64,000 bases of DNA from DASSQJ01 sp963726295 (GCA_963726295.1 CAVSBW010000001.1:992001-1056000), one strand, 5' to 3'. Positions 52,020 through 60,556 are shown, counted from the stretch's first letter. Program-made: numbers and translations. Notes: a model not told the origin generated them from the letters alone.

Positions 52020-54137
52020 TCAGTCCGCCGGGACGCTGGCGGCGCCCTGGGGGAGGACGCGGCGGCCGAGCACCCGCTCGGTGTACCCCTCGCGGTCGAG
52101 CAGCGGGACGATCCCGCCGTTCCAGAACTGGAAACCGGCGCCGGTGATCATCGCCAGGTCGATGTCCATCGGCGCCTGGGCGACGCCCTCGGCGAGCATC
52201 AGCCCGACCTCCTCGGCCAGGGCCCCGAGCACGCGGTCACGCACCTGATCCACGGTGAGCTCCACCGGGTCGGCGGGCCGCTCGCGCAGCGCCTCGACCT
52301 CCGGGTCGGGCACCGGTCGGCCGTCCGCCATCCGGTACCAGCCCCGCTTCCCGGCCGCGACGAGGCGCTCCAGGCTCGGCGAGACGTAGAACCGGTCGCC
52401 GAACGCCCGGTGCAGCGTCTCGGTGTTGTGCAGCGCGATGGCCGGACCCACGAGCCCGAGCAGCACGAACGGCGCCATGGGGGCGAGCCCGGCGACCGCG
52501 CGGTCGGCCACCTCGACGGGTGTGCCCTCGTCGACGACCCGCGAGTACTCGCCCATGAAGCGTCCGAGCAGCCGGTTGACGATGAACGAGGCCGAGTCCC
52601 TCGCGCGCACGCAGGTCTTGCCCAGCCCGCGGCCGACGGCGAAGCCGGTGGCCAGGGTGGCGTCGTCGGTGCGCTCGCCGGGGATCACCTCGAGCAGCGG
52701 CATCACCGCGACCGGGTTGAAGAAGTGCAGCCCGACCACGCGCTCGGGATGGGCCAGGTCGCTCGCCATCTCGGTGATGGACAGCGATGAGGTGTTGGTG
52801 GCGAGCACGCACTCCTCGGAGACCACGGCCTCGACCTCGGCGAACACCTGCCGCTTGACGTCCATCTCCTCGAACACCGCCTCGATGACGAGGTCGGCGT
52901 CGGAGAAGCCGGCCTTGCTCGTCGAGCCGGTGACCAGGCCCTTGAGGAACGCGGCCTTGTCCGGCGAGATCCGGCGCTTCTCGAGGAGTCCGTCGACCTC
53001 CCGGTGCACGTACCCGACGCCCTGGGTGACGCGCTGCTCGTCGAGGTCGGTCATGACGACGGGTACGCCCAGGCGCCGCGCGAAGAGCAGCGCGAGCTGG
53101 CTGGCCATGAGCCCGGCGCCCACGACCCCGACCTTGGTGACCGGCCGGGCGAGCTCGCGGTCTGGCGCACCCGCTGGACGCTTGGCGCGCTTCTGCACGA
53201 GGTCGAAGGCGTAGAGCCCGGCCCGCAGCTCGTCGGTCATGATGAGGTCGGCGCCGGCCTCGTCCTCGGCGGCGAAGGCGTCGTCACGGGTGGCGGTGCG
53301 GGCCGCGCGCACGAGTTCCACGGCGCGCAAGGCACCGGGGGCCCGTCCGGCGGTCTTGGCCAGGACGCCCTTCCGGGCGGCGTCGCACGCCGCGTCCCAC
53401 GCCTGCGCGTCGCGGTCCACCTCCGGGCGCTCGACCCGGACGTCGCCGGTGACGACGGCGGCGGCCCAGCGCAGCGAGTCCTCGAGGAAGTCGGCGGGCT
53501 CGAGCAGCACGTCGGCGATGCCGAGCGCGGCCACCTCGCGGGCCCTCAGCATCCGGTTCTGTGACAGGGGGTTCTCGACGATCACCGTCAGCGCCTTCTC
53601 GGGCCCGATGAGGTTCGGCAGCAGGTAACAGCCGCCCCACGCCGGCACCAACCCGAGGAAGGTCTCGGGGAGCGCGAAGGCGGGCAGCGCCCCCGAGACG
53701 GTCCGGTAGTCGCAGGCGAGCGCGAGCTCGACCCCGCCGCCCATCGCCGCACCGTTCACGAAGGCGAACGTCGGCACCGGCAGGTCCATGAGCGTGGCGA
53801 AGGCGCGGTGGCCGTCGCGGACGCCGGGGAGCGCCTGCTCGCGTCGGGTGACGAACGGGACGGTGGACAGGTCGAAGCCCACCGCGAAGACGAAGGGCTT
53901 GCCGGTGACCCCGACGGCCTGGATCTCCCCGGCCTCTGCGCGCTCCCGGAGGCCGTCGAGGGTGTCCTGGAGGCCGGCGATGCCCTCGGGGCCGAACGTG
54001 TTGGGACGGGTGTGGTCCTTGCCGTTGTCGAGCGTGACCAGGGCGAGGGTGCCGGCCCCGCCGGGCAGCGCGACGTCCTGCACGGGGGTGCGGGTGACGA
54101 CCTCGGTGGGCACCTGGGGGGCCTCGGTGGTGGTCAT
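52020..54137 (-). CDS. fadB: Bifunctional enoyl-CoA hydratase/3-hydroxyacyl-CoA dehydrogenase
   Basis: A 705-residue beta-oxidation enzyme. An enoyl-CoA hydratase/crotonase domain (residues about 20-230; FAFVNGAAMGGGVELALACD and ALPETFLGLVPAWGGCYLLP) is followed by an NAD-binding domain (KVGVVGAGLMASQLALLFAR) with NTSSLSITEMASDLAHPERV, GLHFFNPVAVMPLLEVIPG (catalytic histidine) and two C-terminal dimerisation domains. It hydrates trans-2-enoyl-CoA and oxidises the product. It sits three bases after the thiolase gene, forming a fadA-fadB operon. It converges on the MMPL gene. Confidence 0.95.
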   Translation of the reverse strand: MTTTEAPQVPTEVVTRTPVQDVALPGGAGTLALVTLDNGKDHTRPNTFGPEGIAGLQDTLDGLRERAEAGEIQAVGVTGKPFVFAVGFDLSTVPFVTRREQALPGVRDGHRAFATLMDLPVPTFAFVNGAAMGGGVELALACDYRTVSGALPAFALPETFLGLVPAWGGCYLLPNLIGPEKALTVIVENPLSQNRMLRAREVAALGIADVLLEPADFLEDSLRWAAAVVTGDVRVERPEVDRDAQAWDAACDAARKGVLAKTAGRAPGALRAVELVRAARTATRDDAFAAEDEAGADLIMTDELRAGLYAFDLVQKRAKRPAGAPDRELARPVTKVGVVGAGLMASQLALLFARRLGVPVVMTDLDEQRVTQGVGYVHREVDGLLEKRRISPDKAAFLKGLVTGSTSKAGFSDADLVIEAVFEEMDVKRQVFAEVEAVVSEECVLATNTSSLSITEMASDLAHPERVVGLHFFNPVAVMPLLEVIPGERTDDATLATGFAVGRGLGKTCVRARDSASFIVNRLLGRFMGEYSRVVDEGTPVEVADRAVAGLAPMAPFVLLGLVGPAIALHNTETLHRAFGDRFYVSPSLERLVAAGKRGWYRMADGRPVPDPEVEALRERPADPVELTVDQVRDRVLGALAEEVGLMLAEGVAQAPMDIDLAMITGAGFQFWNGGIVPLLDREGYTERVLGRRVLPQGAASVPAD

Positions 54138-54140
54138 GGG

Positions 54141-55352
54141 TCAGGCCTCCGTGCCGTGGTCGACGTGGTTCGGGTTCTCCCAGATGACGGCGCCGCCCAT
54201 CCCGATGCCGATGCACATCGCGGTGAGGCCGTACTGCACCTCGGGGTGCTCCTCGAACTCGCCGGCCAGCTGGTTCATCAGGCGGATGCCGGAGGAGGCG
54301 AGCGGGTGCCCGGTGGCGATGGCGCCACCCCACGGGTTCACCCGCTCGTCGTGGTCGGCGATGCCGAAGTGGTCGAGGAAGGACAGCACCTGCACCGCGA
54401 ACGCCTCGTTGAGCTCGAAGAGCCCGATGTCGTCGATGGTCAGACCGGCCTTGGCCAGTGCCTTCTCGGTGGCGGGGACCGGTCCGTACCCCATCACCTC
54501 GGGCTCGACACCGACGAAGGCGTACGACACCATCCGCATCCGCACGGGGAGCCCGAGCTCGTCGGCGGCCTCCTGCGAGGCGAGGATGCACGCGGTGGCA
54601 CCGTCGTTGAGCCCGGCGGCGTTGCCGGCCGTCACCCGTCCGTGCGGGCGGAAGGGCGTGCGCAGCCCGGCGAGCTCCTCCATCGTCGTCCCGGGACGCG
54701 GGGGCTCGTCGACGGTGGCCAGGCCCCACCCCTTCTCGACGTGGCGGGTCGCGACCGCCACGAGGTCGGGCTGGATCTTGTCGGCCGCGTACGCCGCGGC
54801 CAGCTTGTGCTGGCTGCGGACGGCGAAGGCGTCGCAGCGCCTCCGCGTGAGCTCGGGGTAGCGGTCGTGGAGGTTCTCGGCCGTCTTGCCCATGACGAGG
54901 GCGGACTCGTCGACGAGCTTCTCGGCGACGATGCGCGGGTTGGGGTCGACGCCCTCACCCATCGGGTGACGACCCATGTGCTCGACCCCGCCGGCGACGG
55001 CGACGTCGATGGCACCCACCCCGATCGACGACGCGAGGTTGGTGACCGCGGTCATGGCACCGGCGCACATCCGGTCGACCGAGTACCCGGGGGTCGTCGT
55101 CGGGAGGCCGGACAGGAGCGCGCCCAGCCGGCCGAGGGTGAGCCCCTGGTCGCCGATCTGGGTGGTCGCCGCGATGGCGACCTCCTCGACACGGTCCTTG
55201 GGGAGCTCGGGGTGGCGGCGCAGCAGCTCGCGGACGCACTTGATGACGAGGTCGTCGGCGCGGGTCTGGGCGTACATGCCCTTCTCGCCGGCCTTGCCGA
55301 AGGGGGTGCGGACGCCGTCGACGAAGACGACGTCCTGGAGGGTGCGGGGCAC
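54141..55352 (-). CDS. fadA: Acetyl-CoA acyltransferase (thiolase)
   Basis: A 403-residue thiolase cleaving 3-ketoacyl-CoA. Catalytic residues are visible: the nucleophilic cysteine in VDRMCAGAMTAV (about residue 93), the histidine in GGAIATGHPLASSGIRLM, and the second cysteine in TAMCIGIGMGGAVIWEN. LFELNEAFAVQVLSFLDHFG is also typical. It starts at GTG 55350-55352. The fadB gene follows three bases after its stop. A palindromic TetR-type site lies 64 bases upstream of the start, in the divergent region shared with the flavoprotein gene. Confidence 0.95.
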   Translation of the reverse strand: MPRTLQDVVFVDGVRTPFGKAGEKGMYAQTRADDLVIKCVRELLRRHPELPKDRVEEVAIAATTQIGDQGLTLGRLGALLSGLPTTTPGYSVDRMCAGAMTAVTNLASSIGVGAIDVAVAGGVEHMGRHPMGEGVDPNPRIVAEKLVDESALVMGKTAENLHDRYPELTRRRCDAFAVRSQHKLAAAYAADKIQPDLVAVATRHVEKGWGLATVDEPPRPGTTMEELAGLRTPFRPHGRVTAGNAAGLNDGATACILASQEAADELGLPVRMRMVSYAFVGVEPEVMGYGPVPATEKALAKAGLTIDDIGLFELNEAFAVQVLSFLDHFGIADHDERVNPWGGAIATGHPLASSGIRLMNQLAGEFEEHPEVQYGLTAMCIGIGMGGAVIWENPNHVDHGTEA

Positions 55353-55415
55353 GGGTGGGCCTCCTGGTCCGGGAACGGGGCAGTGCCGGCAGGGCCGGGC
55401 ACGTCACCCGATGCT

Positions 55416-55433
55416 ACTAAGCGGGCGCTTAGT
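55416..55433 (-). promoter_or_regulatory. Palindrome ACTAAGCGGGCGCTTAGT, candidate TetR operator for fadAB
   Basis: Arms ACTAAGCG and CGCTTAGT are perfect over 8 bases with two central bases. The form is that of TetR-family operators of fatty-acid degradation genes. It lies between the divergent fadA and flavoprotein genes; no TetR gene is adjacent. Confidence 0.7.
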
Positions 55434-55471
55434 CGCCTACGGCCGGGTCGCGTGAGGGTCGTCACCGTCGT

Positions 55472-55477
55472 TAGCGT
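55472..55477 (+). promoter_or_regulatory. -10 element TAGCGT for leaderless gene at 55485
   Basis: TAGCGT is followed by seven bases and GTG at 55485, matching the leaderless pattern seen elsewhere in the window. Confidence 0.6.
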
Positions 55478-55484
55478 GGCGCCC

Positions 55485-56120
55485 GTGGACGACAGCACGT
55501 GGACGACCGTGGCGGACCTGCGAGAGCTCACCGACCTCGTCGGCGAGCCCGGGGCGCGAGCGCGTGACAAGGAGCGCGACCGCCTGCTCCCGGTCGACCG
55601 CGACTGGCTCGCCGCCTCGCCCTTCTGCGTCCTCGCCACCGCCGACGCCGAGGGCCGCTGCGACGCCTCTCCCAAGGGCGACCCGGCGGGCTCCCTCGTC
55701 CACGTGCTCGACGACCGCACCATCGCGATCGCCGAGCGCCCGGGCAACAAGCGGATCGACGGCTACCGCAACGTGCTCGCGAACCCGCACGTCGGGCTGC
55801 TGTTCGTCATCCCGGGGCGGGGCGACACCCTGCGCGTCAACGGTCGTGCCCTCCTCGTCTCGGACGCGCCCTTCTTCGACGACCTCGTCGTCCGCGGACA
55901 CCGGCCGGCGCTCGCGCTCGTCGTCGACGTCGACCAGGTCTTCTTCCACTGCGCCAAGGCGTTCCTGCGATCGGGGTTGTGGGACACCGCGACGTGGGAA
56001 CCGACCGTGCGGGTCCCGCGTCGGGCCGTCATCGCCCACGAGGTGGAGCCGGACGGCCGCACAATCGAGGAGCTCGACGACCACTCCGGCCCGTGCTATG
56101 CGGACGGCCTCTACGGCTGA
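55485..56120 (+). CDS. FMN-dependent PPOX-type flavoprotein (MSMEG_1061-like)
   Basis: A 211-residue pyridoxamine-phosphate-oxidase-fold flavoprotein. The split-barrel core has SPFCVLATADAEGRCDASPK, GNKRIDGYRNVLANPHVGLL, VIPGRGDTLRVNGRALLVSD and VFFHCAKAFLRSGLWDTATW, the set conserved in MSMEG_1061/DR_2398-type PPOX proteins. Substrate is unknown; relatives reduce or bind F420, FMN or heme. GTG 55485 follows TAGCGT by seven bases and appears leaderless; earlier in-frame starts would lie in the promoter. Its end overlaps the convergent VOC gene by 10 bases. Confidence 0.88.
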   Translation: MDDSTWTTVADLRELTDLVGEPGARARDKERDRLLPVDRDWLAASPFCVLATADAEGRCDASPKGDPAGSLVHVLDDRTIAIAERPGNKRIDGYRNVLANPHVGLLFVIPGRGDTLRVNGRALLVSDAPFFDDLVVRGHRPALALVVDVDQVFFHCAKAFLRSGLWDTATWEPTVRVPRRAVIAHEVEPDGRTIEELDDHSGPCYADGLYG

Positions 56121-56515
56121 GCCGGCTCGGCGGCGGGCGCCATGAGCTGGACGAGGTTTCCGCAGGTGTCGTCGAGGACGGCCGTGACGACGGGCCCCAT
56201 CGGTGTCGGGGGCTGGGTGAAGTGGACCCCGAGACCGAGCAGCCGCTCGTGCTCGGCCTCGACGTCCGCGACGCCGAAGACGGCCACCGGGATGCCGTCG
56301 GCCGCCATCGCGCGCTGGAACGTGACGGCGGCTGGGTGGGCGTTCGGCTCCAGGACGAGCTCGACCCCGTCCGTGGCCTCCGGGCTGACGACGGTCAGCC
56401 ACCGGTGCTCACCCATCGGGATGTCGTGCCGTAGCTGGAAGCCGAGCACGCGGGTGTAGAAGTCGGCGGCCGTGCTCTGGTCGACGACGAACACGCTGGT
56501 CAGGGCGATCTTCAC
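56111..56515 (-). CDS. VOC-family (glyoxalase/bleomycin resistance) protein
   Basis: A 134-residue VOC protein with two beta-alpha-beta-beta-beta units: KIALTSVFVVDQSTAADFYT and RVLGFQLRHDIPMGEHRWLT at the start, then DGVELVLEPNAHPAAVTFQR, IPVAVFGVADVEAEHERLLG and TAVLDDTCGNLVQLMAP at the end. Metal-binding positions typical of glyoxalase I are only partly present, so it may be a binding protein or dioxygenase-like enzyme. It follows the ArsR gene, overlapping its end by four bases, a common ArsR-VOC pair in actinobacteria; the regulator probably controls it. Confidence 0.88.
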   Translation of the reverse strand: MKIALTSVFVVDQSTAADFYTRVLGFQLRHDIPMGEHRWLTVVSPEATDGVELVLEPNAHPAAVTFQRAMAADGIPVAVFGVADVEAEHERLLGLGVHFTQPPTPMGPVVTAVLDDTCGNLVQLMAPAAEPAQP

Positions 56516-56811
56516 GGGTCGGTCCTCTCGTCAGGATGGTGCCAGCGCTCGCGGAGCGGGCGCAGGGGCGTGGTGTCGACGTCGTGCAGCCGGTAGCGGC
56601 CCTCCCGCCGGACCCGGACCAGCCCGGCCGCCTCGAGCACGTCGAGGTGTTGGGAGATCGCCTGCCGGCTCGAGGTCAGGCCGTGCGTGGCGGCCATCCG
56701 CCCGCACAGCTCGAACAGGGTCTGCCCGTCGCGCTCGACCAGCGCGTCGAGCAGGGCCCGGCGGGTGGGGTCGGCCAGGGCCTTGAACACCGCGTCGGAA
56801 CCGTCGTCCAC
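56512..56811 (-). CDS. ArsR-family transcriptional regulator
   Basis: A 99-residue winged-helix repressor from GTG 56809-56811, seven bases after a TAAGGT -10, so leaderless. The core is VFKALADPTRRALLDALVER, LFELCGRMAATHGLTSSRQA, ISQHLDVLEAAGLVRVRREG and YRLHDVDTTPLRPLRERW. No metal-binding cysteine pair is present, so it may be a non-metal ArsR-type sensor. It overlaps the VOC gene by four bases. An inverted repeat between its -35 and -10 could be its own operator. Confidence 0.9.
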   Translation of the reverse strand: MDDGSDAVFKALADPTRRALLDALVERDGQTLFELCGRMAATHGLTSSRQAISQHLDVLEAAGLVRVRREGRYRLHDVDTTPLRPLRERWHHPDERTDP

Positions 56812-56818
56812 GCCTCGG

Positions 56819-56848
56819 ACCTTAGGCAAGCAGTCACTTGCATGTCAA
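56819..56848 (-). promoter_or_regulatory. ArsR-VOC promoter with internal inverted repeat
   Basis: On the minus strand a consensus TTGACA -35 (56843-56848) and TAAGGT -10 (56819-56824) are 18 bases apart. The spacer contains GCAAG...CTTGC arms (56826-56841), placed so a bound ArsR dimer would block polymerase. Confidence 0.8.
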
Positions 56849-56864
56849 GCAGGTGGTCGTACGG

Positions 56865-57662
56865 TCAGGCACCTGCCCAGTCGTCCCACCCGGTCCACGA
56901 CCACGTGGTCCGGGTGCCCACGTCGACGAAGCCCAGGGCGGCGTAGACGGAGTGGCCGAGTGGGCTGGAGACGAGGACGGCATCGGTGACAGCACGGTCC
57001 TGCGCCGTGGCCAGCACCGCCGCGGTCACCGCCGCGCCGATGCCGCGTCCTCGGTCCTCCTCGCGGACGGCGACGTTCGAGACGACCACGCGCCCGCCCT
57101 CCGAGAAGCCCTGCGCGGCACCCAGCACCCGGTCGTCCTCCACGACGAACGCGGTGACGTCGTGGCCGGTCGAGAGGTGGTCCTGCAGCGACAGCAGGAC
57201 CTGCACCATCTCCTCCGGACCACCGAAGCCGGCGACCATGGCCGCCATCACCTCCCGGCTCGCCCGGCTGTCGACGACGACGTGGTGCCGCCCCGGGCCC
57301 GGCAGCGCGGCGGGGAGGGCCAGGTGCATGATCGGCTCTGACGACTCGGTGAGACCCGCGTGGCGCAGGGCGGACTCCAGGGCCGGCGACGTCGACCCCG
57401 GAGTCGTCGACCAGGCCCACGGGAGGCCGCGCGAGACGAAGTCCTCGACGACCTCGGCGACCAGCGCGTCGACGTCGTCGATCTCGTCGGGACGGGCCAA
57501 CGCGGCCCCGTTGAGGAAGGACACCGGGTACGGGGTCGACATGGCCCACACCCCGGGCCGGCTGCGGTCGACGACCCACTCGGGCCCGTGGGCCGTCACC
57601 TGCCGCGGGAACCGCTGCAGGGCCTCCTCGGCGAGACGCAGCCTGGGGTCGGTCACTGGCAC
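56865..57662 (-). CDS. GNAT-family N-acetyltransferase
   Basis: A 265-residue protein with a C-terminal GNAT domain: the acetyl-CoA loop is VAVREEDRGRGIGAAVTAAV, with VSSPLGHSVYAALGFVDVGT as the final strand. The N-terminal 130 residues (FPRQVTAHGPEWVVDRSRPG, WAMSTPYPVSFLNGAALARP) are a variable domain seen in some actinobacterial GNATs. Acceptor is unknown. GTG 57660-57662 is preferred because TAGCGT lies seven bases upstream; GTG 57656 is possible. It is transcribed alone, divergent from nothing nearby but upstream of the ArsR gene. Confidence 0.85.
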   Translation of the reverse strand: MPVTDPRLRLAEEALQRFPRQVTAHGPEWVVDRSRPGVWAMSTPYPVSFLNGAALARPDEIDDVDALVAEVVEDFVSRGLPWAWSTTPGSTSPALESALRHAGLTESSEPIMHLALPAALPGPGRHHVVVDSRASREVMAAMVAGFGGPEEMVQVLLSLQDHLSTGHDVTAFVVEDDRVLGAAQGFSEGGRVVVSNVAVREEDRGRGIGAAVTAAVLATAQDRAVTDAVLVSSPLGHSVYAALGFVDVGTRTTWSWTGWDDWAGA

Positions 57663-57669
57663 CCCGCGG

Positions 57670-57675
57670 ACGCTA
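57670..57675 (-). promoter_or_regulatory. -10 element TAGCGT for the leaderless GNAT gene
   Basis: TAGCGT on the minus strand is followed by seven bases and GTG at 57662. Confidence 0.55.
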
Positions 57676-57722
57676 CGGCCGGCGTCGAGGCCGGTCAACG
57701 CCCGCGGTCGGCCGCGCCGCGG

Positions 57723-58958
57723 TCAGCCGTCGGGGTGGGCGGCGAAGGCCGCGGCCAGCATCGGCGCCACGATCTCGGCCTGCCACGGGCGCACACCGTG
57801 ATCGCCGAGCGCGGCCCCGAACCCCGGGGCGTCGCGGTCGTCCGGCGGCGTCCAGACCACCCGCCGGAGGGGGTCGGGGGAACAGACGTTCTCGACCGGG
57901 ATGCCGTGCTCCTCGGCGAAGGCGGTCAGGGCGGCGCGGGTGTCCTTGAGGCGGGCGGCCGCGACCGGGTTCTTGTCGGCCCAGACCCGCGGGGGCGGTG
58001 GGCCGTCCGGGGGGAGCGAGCGCGGCGGCAGCTCGGCCTCGGGCAGCTCCAGCGCCCGGGCCACCGCCTCCACCCACTGCCGGCCGTAGCGGGTGATCGC
58101 GCGGTGGCCGCTCGGGAGGTCGGACGTGGTGGCGGGCGCGGCGCGGGCGATGTCGACGAGCGCGGCGTCGGGGAGCACGCGCCCCACGGACGTGTCCCGC
58201 TCGCGCGCGATGGCGTCGCGGGCGTACCAGAGCTCGCGGACGACGGCCACCGCGCGCCGGGACCGCAGGGTGTTGATGCCGGAGGTGCGGCGCCACGGGT
58301 CCACCCGCTCGGTCGGGGTCCACGTGAGGAGCGCGGCGAACTCCTGCCGGGCCCACTCGTCCTTGCCCTGGCTGGCCAGGTCGACCCCCATGAGGTTGCG
58401 CAGCTCGCCGAGCACCTCGACATCGAGGGCGGCGTACCGCAGCCACGGCTCCGGCAGGGGCCGGGTCGACCAGTCGACGGCGGAGTGCTCCTTGGCCAGC
58501 CGCAGCCCGAGGTAGTGCTCGACGACCGCGGAGAGCCCGACCCGGGGAAGGCCGAGGATCCGTGCCGCGAGCTCGGTGTCGAAGAGCTGCCGCGGCCGCA
58601 GGCCCACCTCGGCCAGGCAGGCGAGGTCCTGGGTGGCGGCGTGGAGGATCCACTCGGCCGGACCGATGGCCTCCGCCAGCGGGGTCAGGTCGGGGACGCC
58701 CACCGGGTCGACGAGCCACGTACCGGAGCCCTCGCGGCGCACCTGCACGAGGTAGGCACGCTGGCCGTACCGGTAGCCGGAGGCCCGCTCGGCGTCGATC
58801 GCCACCGGTCCCTCGCCGGCGGCGATGGCCGCCGCCGCCTCGTCGAGGGCACGCTCGGACTCGACGACCTGGGGGACCCCCTCGGCCGGCACCTCGAGAA
58901 GGACCGGGGTCTCGACGGTCTCGTCCGGGGTGTCGGGGAGGGGTGTGGGGTCGGTCAT
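57723..58958 (-). CDS. Ribonuclease D-like 3'-5' exonuclease with HRDC domain
   Basis: A 411-residue DEDDy exoribonuclease. Exonuclease motifs: EGPVAIDAERASGYRYGQRA (D and E), WILHAATQDLACLAEVGLRP (D) and PWLRYAALDVEVLGELRNLM (Y and D). An HRDC domain follows (VRELWYARDAIARERDTSVG, VLPDAALVDIARA), with a long C-terminal part. It trims RNA 3' ends; in actinobacteria it usually lies near dxs, hemE and DUF3000 (from memory). Its ATG follows the DUF3000 stop directly, so the two form an operon. Confidence 0.92.
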   Translation of the reverse strand: MTDPTPLPDTPDETVETPVLLEVPAEGVPQVVESERALDEAAAAIAAGEGPVAIDAERASGYRYGQRAYLVQVRREGSGTWLVDPVGVPDLTPLAEAIGPAEWILHAATQDLACLAEVGLRPRQLFDTELAARILGLPRVGLSAVVEHYLGLRLAKEHSAVDWSTRPLPEPWLRYAALDVEVLGELRNLMGVDLASQGKDEWARQEFAALLTWTPTERVDPWRRTSGINTLRSRRAVAVVRELWYARDAIARERDTSVGRVLPDAALVDIARAAPATTSDLPSGHRAITRYGRQWVEAVARALELPEAELPPRSLPPDGPPPPRVWADKNPVAAARLKDTRAALTAFAEEHGIPVENVCSPDPLRRVVWTPPDDRDAPGFGAALGDHGVRPWQAEIVAPMLAAAFAAHPDG

Positions 58959-59543
58959 TCAGCGCCGGGGTCCGGGGAGGGCGACGACGCCCTCGGGGAG
59001 CGGGGGGAGGCCGGCGACCGTGCACAGGAGGTCGGCCCACGCGGAGAGGTGCTCGGCGGCCTCGGGCCCGAGCGGGGTCCACGAGGCACGCACCTCGATC
59101 TCCACGCTCGGGGGACGGTCGGAGAGCCCGCCGAAGCTCTCCGAGACCACGCGGGTGACCGTGCCGGCCGGGGCCGTGTACCCGATGCCGCGCTGGTCGA
59201 GGGCGTCGGTGAGCCAGGTCCACCCCACCTCGCCGAGCAGGGGGTCGCTGGCGAACTCGGGCTCGAGCTCGGCGCGCACGAACGTGACGGCCCGCCACTG
59301 TCCGTCCCACGGCTCGGGGCCGGACGGGTCGTGGAGGAGCACGAAGCGACCCGAGGCCAGCTCCTCGTCGTGGTCTCGGGGGTCGAGGACGTCGGCGGTC
59401 ATCGCGACGGCGTGAGGAGCGATCCGCTGGGGTGCCGGCACCTCGGTGAGGCGGATCTCCGGACGCAGGCGGGCACGGTGGAGCTCCTCGAGAGCGCGGG
59501 CGAACTCCGGCGACTCGCGACCGGTGACGGTGCGGCTGGCCAC
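58959..59543 (-). CDS. DUF3000 family protein
   Basis: About 194 residues from GTG 59541-59543, leaderless behind TACATT. Conserved regions: EFARALEELHRARLRPEIRL, TEVPAPQRIAPHAVAMTADV, GRFVLLHDPSGPEPWDGQWR and VTFVRAELEPEFASDPLLGE, with VGWTWLTDALDQRGIGYTAP. The family is actinobacteria-specific and almost always sits before the RNase D gene, here with no gap between stop and next start. Function is unknown; a role with RNase D in RNA metabolism is only suggested by the linkage. Confidence 0.92.
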   Translation of the reverse strand: MASRTVTGRESPEFARALEELHRARLRPEIRLTEVPAPQRIAPHAVAMTADVLDPRDHDEELASGRFVLLHDPSGPEPWDGQWRAVTFVRAELEPEFASDPLLGEVGWTWLTDALDQRGIGYTAPAGTVTRVVSESFGGLSDRPPSVEIEVRASWTPLGPEAAEHLSAWADLLCTVAGLPPLPEGVVALPGPRR

Positions 59544-59549
59544 GGAAGC

Positions 59550-59555
59550 AATGTA
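59550..59555 (-). promoter_or_regulatory. -10 element TACATT for leaderless DUF3000-RNase D operon
   Basis: TACATT on the minus strand is followed by six bases and GTG at 59543, close to the TATAAT consensus. Confidence 0.55.
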
Positions 59556-59611
59556 AGGCGGCGCGTCGTCCCGCGTCGTGAGGGCACGCCGGGCCGGGGT
59601 CACCTCATGGG

Positions 59612-59617
59612 TACCGT
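59612..59617 (+). promoter_or_regulatory. -10 element TACCGT for leaderless EamA gene
   Basis: TACCGT is followed by six bases and GTG at 59624. It faces away from the DUF3000 promoter 57 bases earlier. Confidence 0.55.
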
Positions 59618-59623
59618 ACGGGC

Positions 59624-60448
59624 GTGCTGAGCCTCCTCGCGCTGGCCTCCTCCGTGGTCTGGGGGACGTCGGACTTCTTCGCGGGGCTGGCCTCCCGGCG
59701 CCGGCCGGCCGTGGCAGTCGTCGGCTGGACGCAGGGCCTGGCGCTGGTCCTGCTCAGCGTCGTCCTCGTGGTTCGGTGGTCCACCATCACGTGGTCGGGG
59801 TGGCCGCCGTGGGCGGTCGCGGCCGGGATCGCCGGGATGGTGGGGCTGGTCTCCTTCTACTCGGCGCTGTCCTCCGGGACCATGGGGGTCGTCGCGCCGA
59901 TCGCCGCACTGGGCGTCGTGGTCCCGGTCACGCTCGGCGTGCTCACGGGCGACGAGCCGTCGCCGTGGTCGTGGGTGGGGATGGTCGTCGCCGTCATCGG
60001 CGTCGCGCTGGCCTCGGGTCCCGAGCTGACCGGTGCCGTGTCGCCGCGTCCGGTGCTGCTCGCCTCGGTGGCCGCGCTGGGGTTCGGGTTCGCCCTGTTC
60101 TCCCTGGACCGCGGGGCCCGGGAGTCGACCCTGATGACGCTCTGGGGGATGCGCGTGACATCGGTGGCGGTGCTGCTCGTCGTCGCCCTCGTGGCCCGGT
60201 CGGTGGGCGGGGTCACCGCCCGCGAGACGCCTGCCCTGCTGCTCATCGGCTGCGGTGACCTCGCCGCGAACGCGCTCTTCGCCGTCGCGTCCTCGAGCGG
60301 TCAGGTCAGCGTGGCCGCCGTGCTGGGCTCGCTGTACCCGGTCGTCACCGCGCTGCTCGCCCGTGTCGTCGTGGGCGAGCGGCTGCGGCGCATCCAGCAG
60401 GTCGGGGTGGTCCTCGCCGTGGGTGGGGCCGCCGTCATCGCCCTCTGA
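59624..60448 (+). CDS. EamA/DMT-family transporter
   Basis: A 274-residue drug/metabolite transporter with ten predicted membrane helices in two EamA repeats. The first begins LLALASSVVWGTSDFFAGLA and contains ALSSGTMGVVAPIAALGVVV; the second contains LLLIGCGDLAANALFAVASS and the signature AAVLGSLYPVVTALLARVVV with GERLRRIQQVGVVLAVGG. Substrate could be an amino acid, nucleotide or drug. GTG 59624 follows TACCGT by six bases and appears leaderless. It is upstream of hemE by 108 bases, probably with its own promoter. Confidence 0.9.
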   Translation: MLSLLALASSVVWGTSDFFAGLASRRRPAVAVVGWTQGLALVLLSVVLVVRWSTITWSGWPPWAVAAGIAGMVGLVSFYSALSSGTMGVVAPIAALGVVVPVTLGVLTGDEPSPWSWVGMVVAVIGVALASGPELTGAVSPRPVLLASVAALGFGFALFSLDRGARESTLMTLWGMRVTSVAVLLVVALVARSVGGVTARETPALLLIGCGDLAANALFAVASSSGQVSVAAVLGSLYPVVTALLARVVVGERLRRIQQVGVVLAVGGAAVIAL

Positions 60449-60556
60449 GGGCGCTCCGTCTCGGATGCCCTCCGTCGTACCGGGCAGGGCACACCGGTGT
60501 CGAAGGCTGCCCGGACGGTTCGGGAGGGAGGCCGCGTGGATGCGAGGATGCGGCCC

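Noticed and set aside
49788..52790. 1000-residue plus-strand frame covering the MMPL gene and the end of fadB
   Set aside because: Arginine/proline-rich out-of-frame shadow; the MMPL and fadB genes explain the DNA.
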